Source: Sulfobacillus thermosulfidooxidans (GTDB taxonomy: Bacteria > Bacillota > Sulfobacillia > Sulfobacillales > Sulfobacillaceae). From it: a DNA stretch of 64,000 bases. The stretch covers positions 1,116,001 through 1,180,000 of the forward strand of contig NZ_LGRO01000001.1 in NCBI RefSeq assembly GCF_001280565.1. Direction: 5' to 3'. This document shows positions 26,900 through 35,612 of the stretch, piece after piece (the stretch's first letter is position 1; every line of letters starts with the position of its first letter). The notes under the pieces were generated by a model that did no database searches, was not told where the DNA came from, and saw only the letters and a program-made list of their open reading frames with translations. The translations under genes were made by a program, and so were the position numbers.

Positions 26900-28146
26900 A
26901 ATTGGGGATTAAAGCTAACCGCACACAATTTTTGCTTTTGGTCTTGCTTGTGATCTTTGTAGGCGCCTTGCTTGGAAGTGAACGCACTATCGTACCCGTT
27001 ATGGCTGAGAACACATTCCATTTGACAAATGGTATGTTGATTTTGAGCTTTATCGCAACGTTTGGTTTAAGTAAGGCAATTGTCAATTTATTTGCAGGGC
27101 ATTGGTCAGATCGGGTGGGCCGTAAAAAGGTTTTAATGTGGGGCTGGATTATCGGATTGCCGGTGCCCGTGTTGTTGGCGTTTGCCCCAGATTGGAATTG
27201 GGTGATTGGAGCAAACGTCTTGTTAGGCATTAATCAGGGATTAGCCTGGACAATGACGAGTGTTGCCAAAATCGATTTGGTGGGGCCGCAAGGACGGGGA
27301 TTAGCGGTGGGGATTGATGAAGGATCCGGGTATTTGGGGTTGGCTGCAAGCGGCTGGGCTACCGCCTTGTTAGCGGCACGATTTGGGTTGCGGCCAATTC
27401 CCTTTGTCTTGGCTGAAGTCGTCGCTCTGTTAGGTCTATTATCGACGATAACCTTATTACGAGAGACACGAGAGTTTGCGTTATTAGAGCATACGCAGAG
27501 TTCTCATGGCAAAAATTCACTACCACTCGATTTAAAAGATGCTTTTGCCGAGACAACGTGGAAAAATCCCGGATTATCGACGTTATCCTTGGATGGCCAA
27601 ATTAATAAATGGTCTGATACGTTGATGTGGGGCATTATCCCGTTGTATTTGACTAGTGAACATGTGAGTTTGCCCCAAATTGGATTCGTGGCGGGGATTT
27701 ATGCTGGCACCTGGGGATTAGCGCAATTTGGCACGGGTCTTTTATCCGATCATATTGGACGCCGGAAGCCCATTTTGATGGGATTGGCTTTGAATGCTGT
27801 CGGGATTCTGGGATTATATCTCTTTCACCATGTGGGATTGTGGGCTTTTAGTGCGGGTTTGGGAGGTCTCGGAACCGCATTGCTTTATCCCAATTTGTCA
27901 TCTGCAGTCTCTGATATTGCACCTCCTGCTCACCGGGGTGGCATCACCGGTGTCTTCCGGCTTTGGCGGGATGGAGGTTATGCTGTTGCCGCTCTCTTAT
28001 TGGGCGCAATTAGTACAGCGAGTTCGCTTCATATGACCATTTTAGTCGTGGGGATATTATTATTGATGACCACCATCTTAAGTTGGTGGCGGTTACCAGA
28101 GACTTTGCCCAGGTTAGTTGTGCATCAACACCAGAAAATTGGGTAA
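26896..28146 (+). CDS. MFS transporter in the sulfur cassette
   Basis: This is a 416-residue major facilitator with 12 predicted helices, loop 2-3 signature GHWSDRVGRKKVLM and second-half copy GLLSDHIGRRKPILMG. ATG overlaps the preceding stop by four bases, so translation is coupled to the persulfide-dioxygenase-like gene. By context it could export sulfite, thiosulfate or a related sulfur compound, but nothing in the sequence proves the substrate. A DsrE gene follows after 29 bases. Confidence 0.85.
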   Translation: MKLGIKANRTQFLLLVLLVIFVGALLGSERTIVPVMAENTFHLTNGMLILSFIATFGLSKAIVNLFAGHWSDRVGRKKVLMWGWIIGLPVPVLLAFAPDWNWVIGANVLLGINQGLAWTMTSVAKIDLVGPQGRGLAVGIDEGSGYLGLAASGWATALLAARFGLRPIPFVLAEVVALLGLLSTITLLRETREFALLEHTQSSHGKNSLPLDLKDAFAETTWKNPGLSTLSLDGQINKWSDTLMWGIIPLYLTSEHVSLPQIGFVAGIYAGTWGLAQFGTGLLSDHIGRRKPILMGLALNAVGILGLYLFHHVGLWAFSAGLGGLGTALLYPNLSSAVSDIAPPAHRGGITGVFRLWRDGGYAVAALLLGAISTASSLHMTILVVGILLLMTTILSWWRLPETLPRLVVHQHQKIG

Positions 28147-28175
28147 AACGTGCAACAAGGAAGGAGAGAGTTAAT

Positions 28176-28520
28176 ATGGGAAAGCTAGGCATAATGATTG
28201 CATCGGATAATCCCCAGCGCGTTCGGGTGGCCTTGTCTCTCGCTTTACACACTCAAGAATTGCCGGAAGCCGAACGGCCGGACGATCTAGAAGTTTTTTT
28301 CTTCGCAGAATCCACAGCCCTTTTGGCTACGGCTCCTGATGATATCCGCACCATGATGCAGGATCTGCGGCAGAGAGGCATTCTTTTAGAGGCATGTACG
28401 AACCTCGTGAAATCATACCAGGTAGAAGATGCGGCCCGAGCACTTAATATCGAATTGCTCATGGCCAATCAAACATTTTCCCGTTGGGCCCGTGAAGGAT
28501 ATGCCATTCTCAGTTTTTAA
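28176..28520 (+). CDS. DsrE/DsrF-like family protein
   Basis: This is a small 114-residue alpha/beta protein. It has the start of a DsrE fold (KLGIMIASDNPQRVRVALSLALHTQ) and the usual acidic central strand (DDLEVFFFAEST). A single conserved-position cysteine sits in LLEACTNLVKS, where DsrE and TusD carry their persulfide cysteine. Such proteins bind or pass on sulfane sulfur. ATG 28176 follows AAGGAAGGAGAG. It ends the ArsR-controlled cassette and is followed by a hairpin. A sulfur-carrier role next to the dioxygenase is likely but inferred. Confidence 0.83.
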   Translation: MGKLGIMIASDNPQRVRVALSLALHTQELPEAERPDDLEVFFFAESTALLATAPDDIRTMMQDLRQRGILLEACTNLVKSYQVEDAARALNIELLMANQTFSRWAREGYAILSF

Positions 28521-28541
28521 ATCGTGACAGATATAAAATAC

Positions 28542-28578
28542 GCAGCCCGGTTCCCAATTTATTGCCTGACCGGGCTGC
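28542..28578. terminator. Hairpin between convergent DsrE and transglutaminase genes
   Basis: Ten-base perfect arms GCAGCCCGGT (28542-28551) and ACCGGGCTGC (28569-28578) flank a 17-base loop. No U-run follows on either strand, so termination may be weak or factor-assisted. Confidence 0.55.
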
Positions 28579-28622
28579 ATGATTCGAGAGATGTTGTTAT
28601 GGGATTGTTCTCGCATGGTGCC

Positions 28623-29807
28623 CTATAAATGGCCGAGCCAATGGACAAGCAATGTCGCCGTGTGATGGAGCCAGCGCGTCACTTGTTGCCATAATGATGG
28701 CTCGTGCTGACCTGTGGGGGCCGCAGCAGGCGGATCATGGGACACACTAGCACTGGCATTTTGAGGATGCACAATGGGAGGTGCTTGTTCTGAAGGGGCG
28801 GCCGCTTGTTGTGCCGATGCATAGAAATGATATTGGTAATGAATCCGAATTTGATGTGAGGCGTCTTGAGCAGACAGTAATTGGGGAGAATAGGACCAAT
28901 GAATCACAATGTCCTTGCGTATGCCATCATATAAGGCGATGTGCCAATTGTCTTGTAACGCGGCAAAATAGCCATAGGCTCCCCATGTGGGGTCGGCCAC
29001 TACCCAGCCCACACTCGGCAAATAAAATTCGGTCCATTGATGAAAGCCTCCTTGTCCGCTACCATTATTGGTCACATACCCCCCAACAAAGCGCGCGGGA
29101 ATATGGGCTGTCCGCAATAAGCCCACATAAAGATCGGCAATGTCGCTACAGATGCCTAAATGACTCTCTGCAGTGGCTACGGCACTTCCTGAGGCTTGCA
29201 GCGTATAGTTATACCGAATGTTTTTCACAATCCACTCAAAAAGCGCATGCGCCTCTTGTTCGGGGTTCTCACCAGGTTGAATAACCTGAGCGACAATATT
29301 TTCCAAGACAGGGGAATCGGTGTTGACCTCCTGCGCTTCGAGTTGAGGATTGGTGTAGGTTTGATAGACCGTACTGTGCGTATTATATGCGGGATAAACT
29401 TTGGGAAGCTTGTAATTGACATCATAAGATGTATCAGAATAATGCAATGTTAAGGAGACCGTTTGATGGGGCGCAAGGGTACTCCACACAAAGGTGCCAA
29501 TTAAATTCCCGTATTGATCATGGTGGACCGCCACCGGCTTGATGCTTTCTCCCGTGAGCGAAACTTGTGAATAGCTGGTCTCGGGAGGCAGTAAAACAAT
29601 ATTCGCTTTGACATCATAGGCGGATGCGTTTTCGGTATTCGTCAAAGTGATGGTTTGGGTAAAAACATAATGGGCCGGTAATGAGGTGACGGCATCCGGG
29701 GAAGAAATATTTATAGTTTGGTTGGCGGCATACGCTTGTGGCGTGAGGGTAATGACTCCGGAAAACACCAAGACTAAAGCTCCCGTTGCTAACCGGCTCC
29801 GTTTCAC
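28623..29807 (-). CDS. Secreted transglutaminase-like domain protein
   Basis: GTG 29807 follows GGGGAGG by seven bases and begins a clear signal peptide (RLATGALVLVFSGVITLT, cut after AYA). The exported 394-residue protein has a beta-rich N-terminal half. The transglutaminase-like cysteine-protease core follows, with nucleophile in GICSDIADLY, the His in GGFHQWTEFYL and the Asp in WVVADPTW. The C-terminus has a proline/alanine/serine-rich linker (QQAAAPSEQAPP) and an amphipathic tail (LWQQVTRWLHH). Bacterial members are usually peptidases or amidases acting outside the cell. The target is unknown. Confidence 0.88.
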   Translation of the reverse strand: MKRSRLATGALVLVFSGVITLTPQAYAANQTINISSPDAVTSLPAHYVFTQTITLTNTENASAYDVKANIVLLPPETSYSQVSLTGESIKPVAVHHDQYGNLIGTFVWSTLAPHQTVSLTLHYSDTSYDVNYKLPKVYPAYNTHSTVYQTYTNPQLEAQEVNTDSPVLENIVAQVIQPGENPEQEAHALFEWIVKNIRYNYTLQASGSAVATAESHLGICSDIADLYVGLLRTAHIPARFVGGYVTNNGSGQGGFHQWTEFYLPSVGWVVADPTWGAYGYFAALQDNWHIALYDGIRKDIVIHWSYSPQLLSAQDASHQIRIHYQYHFYASAQQAAAPSEQAPPIVHPQNASASVSHDPPAAAPTGQHEPSLWQQVTRWLHHTATLLVHWLGHL

Positions 29808-30154
29808 GATCTCGCCTCCCCAATAATTGACATACGTATTATAATACCCGTTATGTAGTTTTTGGAAAACACATTCATCTTTGTAGTTGTCCATACACTT
29901 GATAAGACCGCGTTTATTCCTAGACCATCACTTTCCTCCTTATTCTCCTCGTGATGGGATAAAATCAACAAACATTAAGTGATTTTTTATTGTGACAAAT
30001 TTGGATGAACGTTTATTAAACGTGTTCTAAGAAATTACCATGAAATTACCCTGCGCTAAAGCCTCTGGCAGCAAACATAATCCTCATCAACTTCGGGTGC
30101 GCCTTATTTTTTGCTGTCGCAAAATCCTGACCCGGGTGACATGATGGGGTGCGT
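29808..30154. other. Intergenic stretch without a supported gene
   Basis: It holds the upstream region of the transglutaminase gene and the downstream region of the unknown gene at 30155. It is AT-rich around 29940-30040. An open frame on the minus strand (30046-30309) overlaps the 30155 gene in another frame and has no ribosome site. I see no RNA gene or clear promoter. Confidence 0.4.
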
Positions 30155-30514
30155 TTAAAAGGTTCTGCCGCTAGATCCATCGGAGGACTGGTAAACATGC
30201 AGACGATAGATGGCCGAGGAATTTTGGAGAACATACTCGCCTTCGATATCATGAGCCGTGGCAATGGCTTTATCGAATCCTGCCAGGTGAGTGTATTCAT
30301 CCGTGTCAATAAGGCTTAGATGCATCACGACGCCTTCAAAAATGTCATGTTTAATAACCCAGTGAAGATTAAGATGGGGATCAAGAGGGAAATTGCGTTC
30401 GGCAAAAATATCACTGTTCCGACGATCGGGCTGGGTAATGAAAACTTCCAATTGGCGCAACATGTCGGGAGTAATGGGGACTTGGTTGTCGATGACAGGT
30501 TTTTGTTGGGACAT
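30155..30514 (-). CDS. Conserved-looking hypothetical protein
   Basis: This 119-residue protein is acidic and histidine-containing, and I do not recognise it. It has no signal peptide, membrane segment or cysteine. The middle section (LNLHWVIKHDIFEGVVMHL) looks like alternating beta strands. The start is well supported: TGGGAGG lies six bases before the ATG. It stands alone between a divergent DUF2892 gene and the transglutaminase gene. Confidence 0.6.
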   Translation of the reverse strand: MSQQKPVIDNQVPITPDMLRQLEVFITQPDRRNSDIFAERNFPLDPHLNLHWVIKHDIFEGVVMHLSLIDTDEYTHLAGFDKAIATAHDIEGEYVLQNSSAIYRLHVYQSSDGSSGRTF

Positions 30515-30641
30515 ATATATCCTCCCATTGGATTTTGATGTGATGCTCTATTGACATGGTATCACGATTTACAGCCTTTGGACGTTGGATAAGGCGACGC
30601 AAAGACACCAGGCTTCTGGGCCGAAAGCTTAAGATACCCCA

Positions 30642-30681
30642 TTGACAAGAGGCATCATGGAGAATACTGTTAACTTAACAG
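30642..30681 (+). promoter_or_regulatory. Sigma-A promoter with a perfect 7-1-7 operator
   Basis: TTGACA (30642-30647), a 17-base spacer and TACTGT (30665-30670) precede the DUF2892 gene. The -10 overlaps the perfect dyad CTGTTAAcTTAACAG (30667-30681), which covers the likely transcription start. This is a textbook repressor position. The regulator is unknown; ArsR-type or redox repressors often control DUF2892 genes. Confidence 0.65.
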
Positions 30682-30730
30682 CGGAGTTATTAGCATAACT
30701 ACTAAAAATGAGTAAGGGAGAGCGACCATC

Positions 30731-30937
30731 ATGATTAATGAAGGACGAACAGACCGGATTTTGCGTGTGGTTTTCGGCGTGATTTTCGCTATTTTAGCGT
30801 TTTATAAAGTCGGAGGCAGTGTGGGGGAATGGATTTTTGGCATTTTAGCGGTCGTCGCAATCATTACAGGAATCACTGGATTTTGTGGGTTGTATCGCTT
30901 AGTCGGCATTCGGACTTGTCCCATTCGTAAACCGTGA
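30731..30937 (+). CDS. DUF2892 (YgaP-like transmembrane domain) small membrane protein
   Basis: This 68-residue protein begins with the family hallmark NEGRTDRILRVVFGV. It has two hydrophobic segments (about 12-28 and 33-54) separated by a GGSVGEWIFG turn, and it ends GLYRLVGIRTCPIRK. The cysteine near the C-terminus and the GxCGLY motif match the membrane part of YgaP, where the domain is fused to rhodanese. Here it is free-standing. Sulfur-related function is suggested by the family. ATG follows AGGGAGAGCG. Promoter and terminator flank it, so it is a single-gene unit. Confidence 0.87.
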   Translation: MINEGRTDRILRVVFGVIFAILAFYKVGGSVGEWIFGILAVVAIITGITGFCGLYRLVGIRTCPIRKP

Positions 30938-30977
30938 AAAACTATTGGGTCTTTCCTCTTATTTTGTTTTAGTCTTG

Positions 30978-31008
30978 CCGTCTAGAGTGACCTCCTAGAC
31001 GGTTTTTT
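30978..31008 (+). terminator. Rho-independent terminator after the DUF2892 gene
   Basis: Arms CCGTCTAG (30978-30985) and CTAGACGG (30995-31002) with a nine-base loop are followed by six T residues. Confidence 0.9.
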
Positions 31009-31030
31009 GTTTGTTATGCAACGCGGCCCT

Positions 31031-31065
31031 GCATCAAAATGCCAGTTTGTTGCGCATTTTGATGC
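31031..31065. repeat. Perfect 12-base inverted repeat downstream of the deaminase-like gene
   Basis: GCATCAAAATGC (31031-31042) and GCATTTTGATGC (31054-31065) are perfect arms around an 11-base loop. They lie just past the stop of the minus-strand amidohydrolase gene. No U-run follows, so it may be a 3' stabilising hairpin or a protein-binding site rather than a simple terminator. Confidence 0.6.
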
Positions 31066-31096
31066 GGGAAACAAGATGTAGCGCGTTGCTGATGCC

Positions 31097-32392
31097 TTAT
31101 GAGAATTTTGGAGAATGAAAGGACACGGACTCAAATTGATCCGGTGACCATGCTAACTGTGAGGCTTGAGGTTCGGTGTGGGCAAGAATGCGTCCATCGG
31201 CTACAACCCACCGGGGCGGTGGCATAAGACGAATGAGATCAACTTGGTCCGCCACAGGATAGATCACAAAATTGGCTGGTTGTCCTTCGTGAAGGATTAA
31301 GGTTGATGGATAAGAAGGGATCATCATAATTTGAGCCGCATTCGTGGTGACGGTGGATAATACGGCCTCTAACTCGTCAGCGCCCGTCATTTGAGCAATA
31401 TGCGCCAACATACTGGCCACAAACAGTGGGTTCCCGGTTCCCCAGGGATACCATGGATCGACGATGGAGTCATGTCCCGCGCCTACACAAATGCCTGAAT
31501 GTAACAATTCCTTAACCCGGGTCATGCCCCGCCTTTTGGGGTATCGGTCAAAACGGCCTTGCAAGACGATATTATCTAGTGGGTTGGCAATAATCGCAAC
31601 GCCTGCCGTTTTGAGCATACGCATGAGTTTAAAGGCGTAGGCTTCGTTATAAGATGCCATGGCGGTGGTATGACTTGCGGTAACTCTTCCTGCCCATCCA
31701 TTATCGAGTGTTAGTTTCGCCATGGTTTCAAGAAACCGTGAGTGATCATCATCGGTTTCATCGCAATGAATATCAATAGGCCTTTGATATTTGCCAGCTA
31801 AATCAAACGCTAATTGAATATCTTTGATACCGTCTTCACGCGTCCATTCATAGTGCGGAATTCCACCCACGACGTCGGCGCCAAGTTTAAGGGCTTCTTC
31901 CATTAATTCGGGTCCGTTAGGACGGCAAAATATCCCATCTTGCGGAAAAGCCACGAGTTGGAGAATGACCCCTTGGGGAAGTTCTTGGCGCAACCGCAAC
32001 AAAGCTCTTAGGGCGGTGAGGGAATCATCCGAAACATCAACATGGGAACGGATATAAAGAACACCGTGTGCAATATGCCAGCGAATCGCTTCCCGAGCCC
32101 GTCGCACGACGTCCTCTTCGGTGAGCTTTTTTTTGCGTTGATTCCACCGTTCAATCCCCTCAATGAGCGTGCCAGAGCGGTTAGGTTCGGGATCGCCAGC
32201 CGTCAGCACGGCATCGAGGTGAACGTGGGGATCTGATAACGGGGGGAGGAGAAGACCGCCTTCAGCATCATAGGAAGCTGACGAAGCCGGCAAAGACGGT
32301 GCAAGTTGGGTTATCCTCCCATCTTGTATCCTCAGATCATGCAGAGTATCATGGCCAGGAATCCGGACATGATGAAAACTGAATGTGGTCAC
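31097..32392 (-). CDS. Cytosine deaminase-like amidohydrolase
   Basis: This metal-dependent amidohydrolase (about 431 residues) belongs to the CodA/N-isopropylammelide family. The first metal motif is PHVHLD (H56 and H58), then IHCDETDDDHSRF, ASHTTAMAS and the Asp in GHDSIVDPWYPWG. The HCDE-type motif, with its proton-shuttling Glu, matches CodA. The likely reaction is deamination of cytosine or a related heterocycle. GTG 32392 is preferred because GAGGTGAT lies just upstream and overlaps ATG 32398. Other nucleobase genes (NCS1 permease, PucR, nucleoside hydrolase) lie 8-22 kb away, which supports a salvage or catabolic role. Confidence 0.85.
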   Translation of the reverse strand: MTTFSFHHVRIPGHDTLHDLRIQDGRITQLAPSLPASSASYDAEGGLLLPPLSDPHVHLDAVLTAGDPEPNRSGTLIEGIERWNQRKKKLTEEDVVRRAREAIRWHIAHGVLYIRSHVDVSDDSLTALRALLRLRQELPQGVILQLVAFPQDGIFCRPNGPELMEEALKLGADVVGGIPHYEWTREDGIKDIQLAFDLAGKYQRPIDIHCDETDDDHSRFLETMAKLTLDNGWAGRVTASHTTAMASYNEAYAFKLMRMLKTAGVAIIANPLDNIVLQGRFDRYPKRRGMTRVKELLHSGICVGAGHDSIVDPWYPWGTGNPLFVASMLAHIAQMTGADELEAVLSTVTTNAAQIMMIPSYPSTLILHEGQPANFVIYPVADQVDLIRLMPPPRWVVADGRILAHTEPQASQLAWSPDQFESVSFHSPKFS

Positions 32393-32522
32393 AATCATCA
32401 CCTCAAAAAAGTTATCATTGAACGATCTGTATTCATCATACCGAATAATTGTCAAATGTCGGACAAATTCTCAAGATTGGTATAGAGAACGGATGGGGGT
32501 TCGGCGACTCCATCGCAGACAG

Positions 32523-34076
32523 TTATTGAATATGGTAAAGAGCGAAAGATACTGGCCATCCCTGGCCCGACAATTGCTTGATTAGGATGGCATGTTGATG
32601 AAGCCAGTGATCGAGAGACGCTGTGGCATGAGGGGGGACACTGTTAAAAATAAACCAAATGCTACGGCCGGGTTTCAAATATCCTGCCTGTTTCAATTTA
32701 TTCACATTGACCGCTTCCGCAAAATACGCTCCTTTGCCAGGGAGATTAATATATTCGTTCCAGGTAAAATGCCCCGGATAGTTGCCAATTTTAATAGGTA
32801 GATGATAGGCATCAATATAATATTGAATGGTGTATTGACAGCCTGCAATGTTATCCATACACACGATCTCTTGACCGGCTCGATAATCATGGGCCCAGGT
32901 AAGTACCGGATGGCGCCAATTCTCCAACGAAATCCCTTGGCCGTGAATCCACTGTGGCACAACCAAAAATAGGGAAAGAGCGATGAGAGTGAGCTGGGTT
33001 TGCACAGATCGTATAGCCTTTAGCCCACCGATCAGTATGATGACGAGACCCTCTACTGTTGGCAGCAGATAGACCGGATCAAAGACATGATAGTTTCGGA
33101 TATATGAGCTCACATAACTTTCCGCCGGAGGCAACAACATCCATGTTAAACCAAACCACAATGCCATTTCATCACGATGAGTTATTTGCAACCATGATGG
33201 AACCGTTGAGGGCAGGCGAACCCAGGCAATGATGGCCAAACTGCCTAAAAATACCATCAATATCATCAAAGGACTTGTCAACGATTGTTCAAGATAGGTC
33301 GGAATGAGGTGAATCGCTTCGCTGAAGGTTGGCAAAGGAACCCACCCGACTTGCCCTCCCGCTAAAATGGGTGGTAGTAAAGGCAATCCTAATACGGCCC
33401 CTAGAGCCAAGGCCAGAAGAAACTGAAGGAAATGGGACCGGTCGGTGTCGTTCTTCCGCCACAAAATCCACACCAAAATAAACTGGGCAGCGAAATAAAA
33501 AAGACTATTCAAAAAGGAATATAAATCGAGAGTCGATGTCAGGACATAACTTATCCACCACAAACTGCGGTGTCTTGGAGCATTGAGAAATTGCCACAAG
33601 GATAGATAGGATAGGACTGTGAACAGTAAAAAGAGGGAAAAGGACCGAGCTTGTTGGCTATATGTCACGATATATGGAAAACCCAAAAAGAAGACAACGC
33701 CTAAAGCGGCAAACCATTTTGTATGGTACATCGTGCGTAATAAGGCATAGAGCGCGACTGAAGCCAATACATAACCCACAGCATTAGGAATTCTTACTGG
33801 GAAAGCCAACCATGATATATGAAATAGGGTTAAGATGGATAACCAAAAATGCAAAATTACATAATACAGAAACATATTGCCCTCAATGGTGAACAATACA
33901 TGGGAAATGACACCTAAGGATTCTTTAGATAATTCCACTGAAAATGCTTCATCACGCCAAATACTACCCTGTCCCAAATGATGAAAAATGACAGCGGACG
34001 ACACCGCAATAATGGCGGCGACCAGGATAATATTTTCCATTGTGCTATCGGATTTGTTACGGAATAGTTGCTTCAT
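32523..34076 (-). CDS. GT39/ArnT-type membrane glycosyltransferase
   Basis: This 517-residue protein has about ten transmembrane helices. It has the acidic first-loop motif GSIWRDEAFSVELS, the position of the catalytic Asp/Glu of dolichyl-phosphate-mannose transferases and ArnT. A soluble C-terminal part of about 130 residues follows. It should use a polyprenyl-phosphate sugar and glycosylate protein or lipid outside the membrane. ATG follows TTAGGAGG. It is divergent from the PQQ-propeller gene, which may be a cell-surface partner. Acceptor unknown. Confidence 0.82.
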   Translation of the reverse strand: MKQLFRNKSDSTMENIILVAAIIAVSSAVIFHHLGQGSIWRDEAFSVELSKESLGVISHVLFTIEGNMFLYYVILHFWLSILTLFHISWLAFPVRIPNAVGYVLASVALYALLRTMYHTKWFAALGVVFFLGFPYIVTYSQQARSFSLFLLFTVLSYLSLWQFLNAPRHRSLWWISYVLTSTLDLYSFLNSLFYFAAQFILVWILWRKNDTDRSHFLQFLLALALGAVLGLPLLPPILAGGQVGWVPLPTFSEAIHLIPTYLEQSLTSPLMILMVFLGSLAIIAWVRLPSTVPSWLQITHRDEMALWFGLTWMLLPPAESYVSSYIRNYHVFDPVYLLPTVEGLVIILIGGLKAIRSVQTQLTLIALSLFLVVPQWIHGQGISLENWRHPVLTWAHDYRAGQEIVCMDNIAGCQYTIQYYIDAYHLPIKIGNYPGHFTWNEYINLPGKGAYFAEAVNVNKLKQAGYLKPGRSIWFIFNSVPPHATASLDHWLHQHAILIKQLSGQGWPVSFALYHIQ

Positions 34077-34239
34077 GCAAACCTCCTAATGATGGGATCT
34101 CGTCTTGGATTTTATCCTATCACGGTGTTCATGGCGCCATGGTACAATGAAACCAATGAAATGCAATAACCAATCACACGTCCACATGCGGTGGGTGTTG
34201 TCAGTACATAGAACTTGCATATAGGAGTAATGGGTTTGT

Positions 34240-35547
34240 ATGATGAACTTTACTCGCGGGATCCGATGGTTGACTGCGGTGGCAATGATATTGATCCTCT
34301 TATTAATCACTCCTCACGAATTGAATCCCGGTACATTACCTCACCGAAAATTGTGGCCACACCACAATTTAGCATTTGGTCGTCAACCCAATCATAATGG
34401 ACTGATAAGTATTAGTCTTCCTATGCAATTGACCCGGCCAATTAGTTGGACGGACCCGACAACGGGACTTATGCAAATTGCGGTGGTGGATGGAGCGGTC
34501 TATGGTGGAACGGTTCACAGCCCTTATGCCGTGGACAAATTGTCGGCCTTGACCGGACGAATGGAATGGTCCGTATCAGTCCCCAATCAAGTGATGACTA
34601 CCCCCGTAGTCTACCGTGGAGTCGTCATCGTCGGAACGGGGAATCGTGATTGGCCTGGCCCTCAAAGCAACGGTATTCGAGGGACAGGGACTAATCAAAT
34701 CTTGGGATTGTCTGCCAATACCGGAAAGATTCTTTGGTCAATCAACACACCGGGAGAAAACATGCCAACACCGGTCATCAATAATGGAATTTTATATCAG
34801 GTGGGAGGCAGTGATGAAGTCTTAGCGATTAACCCATTGAATGGCAAGATTTTACAAAGACTCCCGATCCCGAGTTATGTGAGTATGTCATCACCGGAAA
34901 TTGTGGACCATGTGATGTATTTCGGGGGAGCTTTACCTTACCAACTTTATGCCATTGACATTCCTCATCTGCGTATCGCTTTTACGACTACGCTTCCCTC
35001 ATCGTTGGGGGGTATAGATGATTGCCCGCCCGCTATTGCTGATGGCATTCTTGTTATCGATTATGAAGGTTTGATTGGTAATCAAATCCATGCCATGGCG
35101 GCAGGGGTGTCAGTGCACACTGGGAGGGTTCTATGGGCCACCGATCTCGGTCCTGGCAGCATTCCCCGGGCGCCAGATGGTTCTCCCACCAATGCGGCAG
35201 GAGTGCCCATTATTCACGGGAACGTGGTGTATTTAGGGTCTCCGGTGACTAGCACATTATATGCCTTGAACTTGCGAACCGGAAAACTTTTATGGAATAC
35301 ATCAGATAGTGGAGCTATTGGCCGTATTACCATGGCCCCGATATGGGTTAATGGGCATATTATCGCCGGGGATAGTATCGGAGATATTATCGTAGTCAAT
35401 GCCAAAACAGGACGTATCGTTTCGACGCTGAAAGAGCCAACACCATTTGTTCCGGGCGTCCCCCAAATAGTTAATGGGTCATTATTCATAGGAACAAAAT
35501 TAGCCACTTATGCGATTCCCTTGGAAAATATTGATGCCCATCTTTAG
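34240..35547 (+). CDS. Secreted or anchored PQQ-type beta-propeller protein
   Basis: The 435-residue protein has an N-terminal hydrophobic segment (about 10-25) without a lipobox. Repeated propeller blades of the PQQ/quinoprotein type follow: LSALTGRMEWSVSV, LSANTGKILWSINTP, INPLNGKILQRLPI, VSVHTGRVLWATDL, LNLRTGKLLWNTSD and VNAKTGRIVSTLKE. I do not see the PQQ-binding disulfide or the catalytic Asp of alcohol dehydrogenases, so it may be a BamB/YxaL-like structural or binding propeller. AGGAG lies about 12 bases before the ATG. It is divergent from the GT39 gene and followed by a GNAT gene. Confidence 0.83.
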   Translation: MMNFTRGIRWLTAVAMILILLLITPHELNPGTLPHRKLWPHHNLAFGRQPNHNGLISISLPMQLTRPISWTDPTTGLMQIAVVDGAVYGGTVHSPYAVDKLSALTGRMEWSVSVPNQVMTTPVVYRGVVIVGTGNRDWPGPQSNGIRGTGTNQILGLSANTGKILWSINTPGENMPTPVINNGILYQVGGSDEVLAINPLNGKILQRLPIPSYVSMSSPEIVDHVMYFGGALPYQLYAIDIPHLRIAFTTTLPSSLGGIDDCPPAIADGILVIDYEGLIGNQIHAMAAGVSVHTGRVLWATDLGPGSIPRAPDGSPTNAAGVPIIHGNVVYLGSPVTSTLYALNLRTGKLLWNTSDSGAIGRITMAPIWVNGHIIAGDSIGDIIVVNAKTGRIVSTLKEPTPFVPGVPQIVNGSLFIGTKLATYAIPLENIDAHL

Positions 35548-35612
35548 AAACGAGCATGGACATTACTGGCCTCATGGTGTAACGCAAAGCGTTGTTCGGG
35601 AGTGATAAGTTT

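Noticed and set aside
28781-29284. 167-codon plus-strand frame opposite the transglutaminase gene
   Set aside because: It is antisense to a well-supported secreted protein and its residues look like a shadow translation.
30046-30309. 87-codon minus-strand frame
   Set aside because: Overlaps the better-supported 119-residue gene in another frame and lacks a ribosome site.
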